From an uncultured Clostridium sp. (GTDB taxonomy: Bacteria > Bacillota > Clostridia > Lachnospirales > Lachnospiraceae), in assembly GCA_947644195.1 (NCBI GenBank), contig CANRZB010000013.1, positions 1 to 64,000 of the forward strand: 64,000 nucleotides of DNA, in the 5' to 3' direction. The notes under the pieces were generated by a model. It was not told where the DNA came from. It worked only from the letters and a program-made list of their open reading frames with translations, and searched no databases. Positions 61,245 to 64,000 of the stretch are shown piece after piece; within the stretch, counting starts at the first letter, position 1; each line of letters starts with the position of its first letter. The translations under genes were made by a program, and so were the position numbers.

Positions 61245-61619
61245 TTATACTTTCCAAAGACCATGCAAATTGCAATAGGCATACACAGATTCTACCTGAT
61301 CACCGTCACTCAGCGCAAAACATACCTCTGGTTTATCCTCTGGCTTCAACGCTTTATACTGGCTTCCCTGTTTCGTCTGTAAAAAGACCCATCCAATAAA
61401 ATGTTCCGGCTGCATCGGATGTTCCACAGAACCGACAGTAACCTTGACCTGATTTCCATTCACTTCATACACTGGAAGATGCTTTTCCACAGCAGCATCC
61501 GTCGTACCGGGAACCATCTCTTTCATCTTATTGCCACAGCACATAATCGGAACTCCCACATCTTTTACCATCATCACAATGTTTCCACAATGTTCACACG
61601 TATAAAATTTCTGTTCCAT
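61245..61619 (-). CDS. dfx: Desulfoferrodoxin (superoxide reductase)
   Basis: A 124-residue desulfoferrodoxin of two iron centres. Centre I (desulforedoxin-like FeS4): C8, C11, C27, C28 in YTCEHCGN and PIMCCGN. Centre II, the superoxide reductase site: H47 (EKHLP), H67 (EHPM), H73 (EHFIG), with C116 and H119 in YAYCNLHGLW; E45 is next to it. All ligands are present. It reduces superoxide to peroxide without making oxygen, a defence of anaerobes. Start ATG with GAGGGAAAGAG in front. Upstream 165 bp hold a TATAAT and two short hairpins. Confidence 0.96.
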   Translation of the reverse strand: MEQKFYTCEHCGNIVMMVKDVGVPIMCCGNKMKEMVPGTTDAAVEKHLPVYEVNGNQVKVTVGSVEHPMQPEHFIGWVFLQTKQGSQYKALKPEDKPEVCFALSDGDQVESVYAYCNLHGLWKV

Positions 61620-61785
61620 CTCTTTCCCTCATTTCTGCGCTGCCAGTTGATCTTAATGCAAGGTTTGTGTCGCAGCGCAGACACAATACTTGCAGCACAA
61701 ACATCGTTTGTGTTGTAAAACATTTACTATAGTTTCCTTTTGCCATGTCACTGGTTCTCATAAATTATACCCAAAATTTTGTTAT

Positions 61786-62394
61786 TTATGATTGACTGTA
61801 AACACATCCACAATAATTCTGCCGATACAAATCATATTCCTGCGATAAAGCAATAGACTGCAGATATCCATTTCGTTTCTTGAAATCCGACACCAGATAA
61901 CGGATGCCGTATTCTTCCTGCAGACGCAGACCAATCTCATTCAGTTTCTGAGCATTTTTGTGAGGGCTGACTGAAAGGGTTGTTGTAAAATAATCGAACC
62001 CACCTTCTTTTGCAGCAATTGCCGCTTCCCTCTGACGCATTTCATAGCAACGGAAACAACGCTCGCCACCCTCTGGCACCTGCTCCAAGCCTTTTGCCAT
62101 CGCAAAAAAACGCTCTGGATCATACTGCCCCTCTTGAAACGAAACCGGATGTTTGACTGGAAGTTCCCGAATTAGCCGCTGCTGCTCCTGAACCCGTTTT
62201 TGGTATTCCGATGCAGGGGAAATATTGGGATTATAATAGTAGATGGTAATATAAAAATATTCTGCCAGATAACTCAGACAATAGCTGCTACAAGGCGCAC
62301 AGCAGCTATGCATCAAGAGCGTAGGTGTCTCTCCACGCTCTGCCAGGTTCTGAAGAATCCGGTCCAGTTCCGTCTGATAATTCGTTTTATTCAT
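61786..62394 (-). CDS. queH: Epoxyqueuosine reductase QueH
   Basis: A 202-residue member of the QueH (formerly DUF208) family, the non-B12 enzyme that makes queuosine from epoxyqueuosine in the tRNA anticodon. Cys motifs: HSCCAPCSSYCL (C31, C32) at the N-terminus, RCFRCYEMRQ in the middle, and the C-terminal NYCGCVYS. These cysteines bind Fe-S or metal. Typical MQREAA/ SPHKN phrases are also present. Start after GAGAGGTATC. Confidence 0.93.
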   Translation of the reverse strand: MNKTNYQTELDRILQNLAERGETPTLLMHSCCAPCSSYCLSYLAEYFYITIYYYNPNISPASEYQKRVQEQQRLIRELPVKHPVSFQEGQYDPERFFAMAKGLEQVPEGGERCFRCYEMRQREAAIAAKEGGFDYFTTTLSVSPHKNAQKLNEIGLRLQEEYGIRYLVSDFKKRNGYLQSIALSQEYDLYRQNYCGCVYSQS

Positions 62395-62440
62395 GATACC
62401 TCTCGCTCATTCTTTCTACTTATCATTCCGCCACGGCTCC

Positions 62441-62878
62441 TTATGGAACAAAAGCATGTAACAGAACAGAATGGTTTACCGCAGTCTCTGTCAAACCAAT
62501 CTGATCAAGTGCCGTCTGCGGTACTGCTGCAAATACCAAATGAACCAGAAGATAGATCAGAAGAAAGGCCGCCAGAAAACCACAGACTGCTCCAGCCAAA
62601 TGATTGAGAAAACCAATCACCGGGATACGGTCTACCAAATTTAAGACGGAAACCACCAAGCGGAACAGCGCGTACAATACCAGATAGGAAACCAGAAAAG
62701 TTATGCCTACAAATCCTGACATCCATACCGCGATAATATTTGCCAGCACATAGGCCGCAACCACCGCTGCAATCTGTCCCAATTTCAGGATCAATCCCTG
62801 AATCACACCATTCACCACTGCCAAAAGCAGCCAGACCGCTATCACAATGTCACAGACATTTACCGCCGATAACTGCAT
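62441..62878 (-). CDS. CvpA family membrane protein
   Basis: A 145-residue protein with four membrane helices of the CvpA (colicin V production) type: NVCDIVIAVWLLLAVVNGVIQGLILKLGQIAAVVAAY and VISFLVSYLVLYALFRLVVSVLNLVDRIPVIGFLNHLAGAVCGFLAAFLLIYLL. The GRIP-like short N-terminal residues precede. The ATG overlaps the dapB stop by one base (TGATG); an in-frame GTG 3 nt earlier is possible. Cellular role is unclear in most bacteria. Confidence 0.85.
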   Translation of the reverse strand: MQLSAVNVCDIVIAVWLLLAVVNGVIQGLILKLGQIAAVVAAYVLANIIAVWMSGFVGITFLVSYLVLYALFRLVVSVLNLVDRIPVIGFLNHLAGAVCGFLAAFLLIYLLVHLVFAAVPQTALDQIGLTETAVNHSVLLHAFVP

Positions 62879-63633
62879 CACATTAACACATCTGCCATAT
62901 CATACATACCAGCAGGCTTTCCCTTAATATATTTTGCAGCGGTAATGGATCCTTTGGCAAAAACAGCTCTGGAATATGCAGTATGGGAAAATGTAACTAC
63001 CTCGTCTGTTCCGGCGAAGATCACATCATGCTCCCCTACAATCGTTCCACCGCGGACTGCGGAAATACCCAGTTCCTTTTTTCCACGTTTCTGCCGTACC
63101 TGGGAACGGTCGTACACATATTCATACTGCCCGTCCATCGCCTCATTTACGGAATCCGCTAACGCAAGTGCCGTCCCCGATGGGGCGTCTAATTTCTGGT
63201 TGTGGTGTTTCTCCACAATCTCTACATCAAATCCGTCTGCCGCCAATTTCTGTGCCGCCTCTTTCACTAACTTCATTAACAGATTGATTCCGAGTGACAT
63301 ATTGGCAGACTTTAATACCGCCACCTTTTTACTGGCCTGTCCCATGTAAGCGATCTGTTCTTCCGACAACCCGGTAGAACATTCGATCATTGGGATCTGC
63401 TTGTCCACCGCATAATCCATACGCGATTCAAATCCATTGGCAGAAGAGAAATCAATAATGACATCCGCCTCCACATCACAATCCTGCAGGGAAAGGAACA
63501 CCGGATAGCCATTTTCCCGGTTATCCACAATATCAATCCCCGCCACAATCCTTGCCTCGTCATCCTGGGATACCAGATCTGTAATCATCTGTCCCATCCG
63601 ACCATTGCATCCTAACATAATAATCCTTGTCAT
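62878..63633 (-). CDS. dapB: 4-hydroxy-tetrahydrodipicolinate reductase
   Basis: A 251-residue NAD(P)H-dependent reductase of the diaminopimelate/lysine pathway. Cofactor site: IIMLGCNGRMGQMI near the N-terminus; central ECSTGLSEEQ and KSANMSLGINLLMKLV; the substrate site EKHHNQKLDAPSGTAL, with HHNQK the hallmark. Diaminopimelate feeds the peptidoglycan stem peptide. Start ATG with GGAGGATCTTAGAAA in front. It lies about 160 bp downstream of dapA, with a hairpin between, and overlaps the CvpA gene by one base. Confidence 0.96.
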   Translation of the reverse strand: MTRIIMLGCNGRMGQMITDLVSQDDEARIVAGIDIVDNRENGYPVFLSLQDCDVEADVIIDFSSANGFESRMDYAVDKQIPMIECSTGLSEEQIAYMGQASKKVAVLKSANMSLGINLLMKLVKEAAQKLAADGFDVEIVEKHHNQKLDAPSGTALALADSVNEAMDGQYEYVYDRSQVRQKRGKKELGISAVRGGTIVGEHDVIFAGTDEVVTFSHTAYSRAVFAKGSITAAKYIKGKPAGMYDMADVLM

Positions 63634-63709
63634 TTTCTAAGATCCTCCATTCTATCACGATGTATTTTATGAACCTGTTCCATCCTTATCCAAACGTCAA
63701 TATCTGAAT

Positions 63710-63756
63710 GTCCTGACGCTGGCGAAACAGACAAAGCCACTCGCTGGCATCAGGAC
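63710..63756. repeat. Hairpin between dapA and dapB, T-tract on the opposite strand
   Basis: 16-nt arms (63710-63725 and 63741-63756, GTCCTGAYGC-type, with three wobble positions) around 15 nt. TTTTT follows on the plus strand only, although both genes are on the minus strand. So it may terminate antisense transcription, or act as an intercistronic structure in the dap message. Confidence 0.6.
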
Positions 63757-63790
63757 TTTTTCTCTTAATCATAGTATAATCCACACCGGA

Positions 63791-64000
63791 CTATATCACT
63801 CCAAGGTCTATCATTGCCTTACGCAGAAGTTCTTTGTGTGCATCTTCCAATTCGGTCAACGGCATCCGCAAAGTACCGGCTTGATACCCCATCATATTCA
63901 TAGCAGCTTTTACCGGGATCGGATTCACCTCACAAAACAGCGCCTGGATTAATGGAATATATTTTAATTGCAGCCTACGGCTGCCTTCCACATCTCCCTG
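63791..64000 (-). CDS. dapA: 4-hydroxy-tetrahydrodipicolinate synthase, C-terminal end (partial)
   Basis: The last 69 residues of DapA, cut by the right edge. QGDVEGSRRLQLKYIPLIQALFCEVNPIPVKAAMNMMG is the characteristic C-terminal helix region; the NPIPVK phrase is nearly invariant. The GTG codon at 63991 is not a start: codons upstream in the same frame (QGD) agree with the family. DapA makes the first committed step to diaminopimelate. It precedes dapB on the same strand. Confidence 0.93.
   Translation of the reverse strand, partial: QGDVEGSRRLQLKYIPLIQALFCEVNPIPVKAAMNMMGYQAGTLRMPLTELEDAHKELLRKAMIDLGVI

Noticed and set aside
1-64000. CRISPR arrays, tRNA or rRNA genes, insertion sequences, prophage or integrase genes.
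   Set aside because: No regularly spaced repeats, no cloverleaf-like segments and no transposase or integrase protein signatures were found in the intergenic stretches or in the open frames.

Overview
The window is a contiguous piece of a chromosome from a low-to-mid G+C Gram-positive anaerobe, most probably a Lachnospiraceae-type Clostridia. The case rests on gene content and order: PolC-type DNA polymerase III in the cluster pyrH-frr-uppS-cdsA-dxr-rseP-ispG-polC, a ysxC-lon-clpX-clpP-tig run, a T-box in front of pheST, strong AGGAGG ribosome binding sites, a two-gene SUF system, desulfoferrodoxin (an oxygen-defence enzyme of anaerobes) and an ammonium transporter fused to a PII domain. I can name no species. 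Almost all genes lie on the minus strand. The plus-strand genes are at 1-2644, the small gene at 17085, 29023-33388 and dtd at 45924.

Layout: 1-2644 holds an SPFH/zinc-ribbon/Tim44-like trio (resembling the Bacillus ydjGHI genes), cut by the left edge. 2683-6093 holds an SRPBCC protein, rarA, an Imm26-like protein and an acetyltransferase. 6435-9310 holds the Amt-PII fusion, with a promoter and a terminator-like hairpin in its leader, and a membrane protein of unknown function. 9495-14400 is the pheS-pheT unit under a T-box, followed by a VanZ-like gene and a small membrane protein. 14444-16866 is ddl-murF. 16924-18836 is a small accessory patch: a ribbon-helix-helix gene, a truncated copy of it, an acetyltransferase, a GrpB-like protein and a VOC protein. 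18894-28705 is the protein quality-control block (tig, clpP, clpX, lon, ysxC), with a secreted Ig/NlpC-P60 hydrolase at its end, and glmM. 29023-33388 is an XRE regulator and the polyphosphate pair ppx/ppk. 33410-45692 carries replication, isoprenoid, phospholipid and translation housekeeping genes plus a bactofilin. 45924-50119 holds dtd and a cell-wall trio (L,D-transpeptidase, LCP ligase, LytR_C protein). 50208-54007 holds a diguanylate cyclase, a PAQR/hemolysin-III protein and a MATE pump. 54029-56065 is sufCB plus a 63-residue ORF. 56199-60220 is a phosphorelay operon (Hpt, HD-GYP response regulator, hybrid kinase). 60376-64000 holds small membrane proteins, desulfoferrodoxin, queH, cvpA, dapB and the end of dapA.

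Several genes work together. Peptidoglycan and envelope genes recur (ddl, murF, glmM, uppS, LCP, LDT, NlpC/P60, dapA/dapB). Cyclic-di-GMP turnover is represented by one synthase (50208) and one HD-GYP hydrolase (58767). The Amt-PII protein joins ammonium uptake to nitrogen/energy sensing on one chain.

I found no CRISPR array, tRNA, rRNA, transposase or prophage. No whole novel defence or mobile system is evident. The less ordinary signals are the leader hairpin before amt-PII, the RHH gene with its iterated upstream motif and broken paralogue, a set of intergenic palindromes (several ending in CTAGT), and an 82-nt imperfect hairpin between frr and uppS. Boundaries were read by hand. Similarity statements come from recognition of motifs, not from searches.
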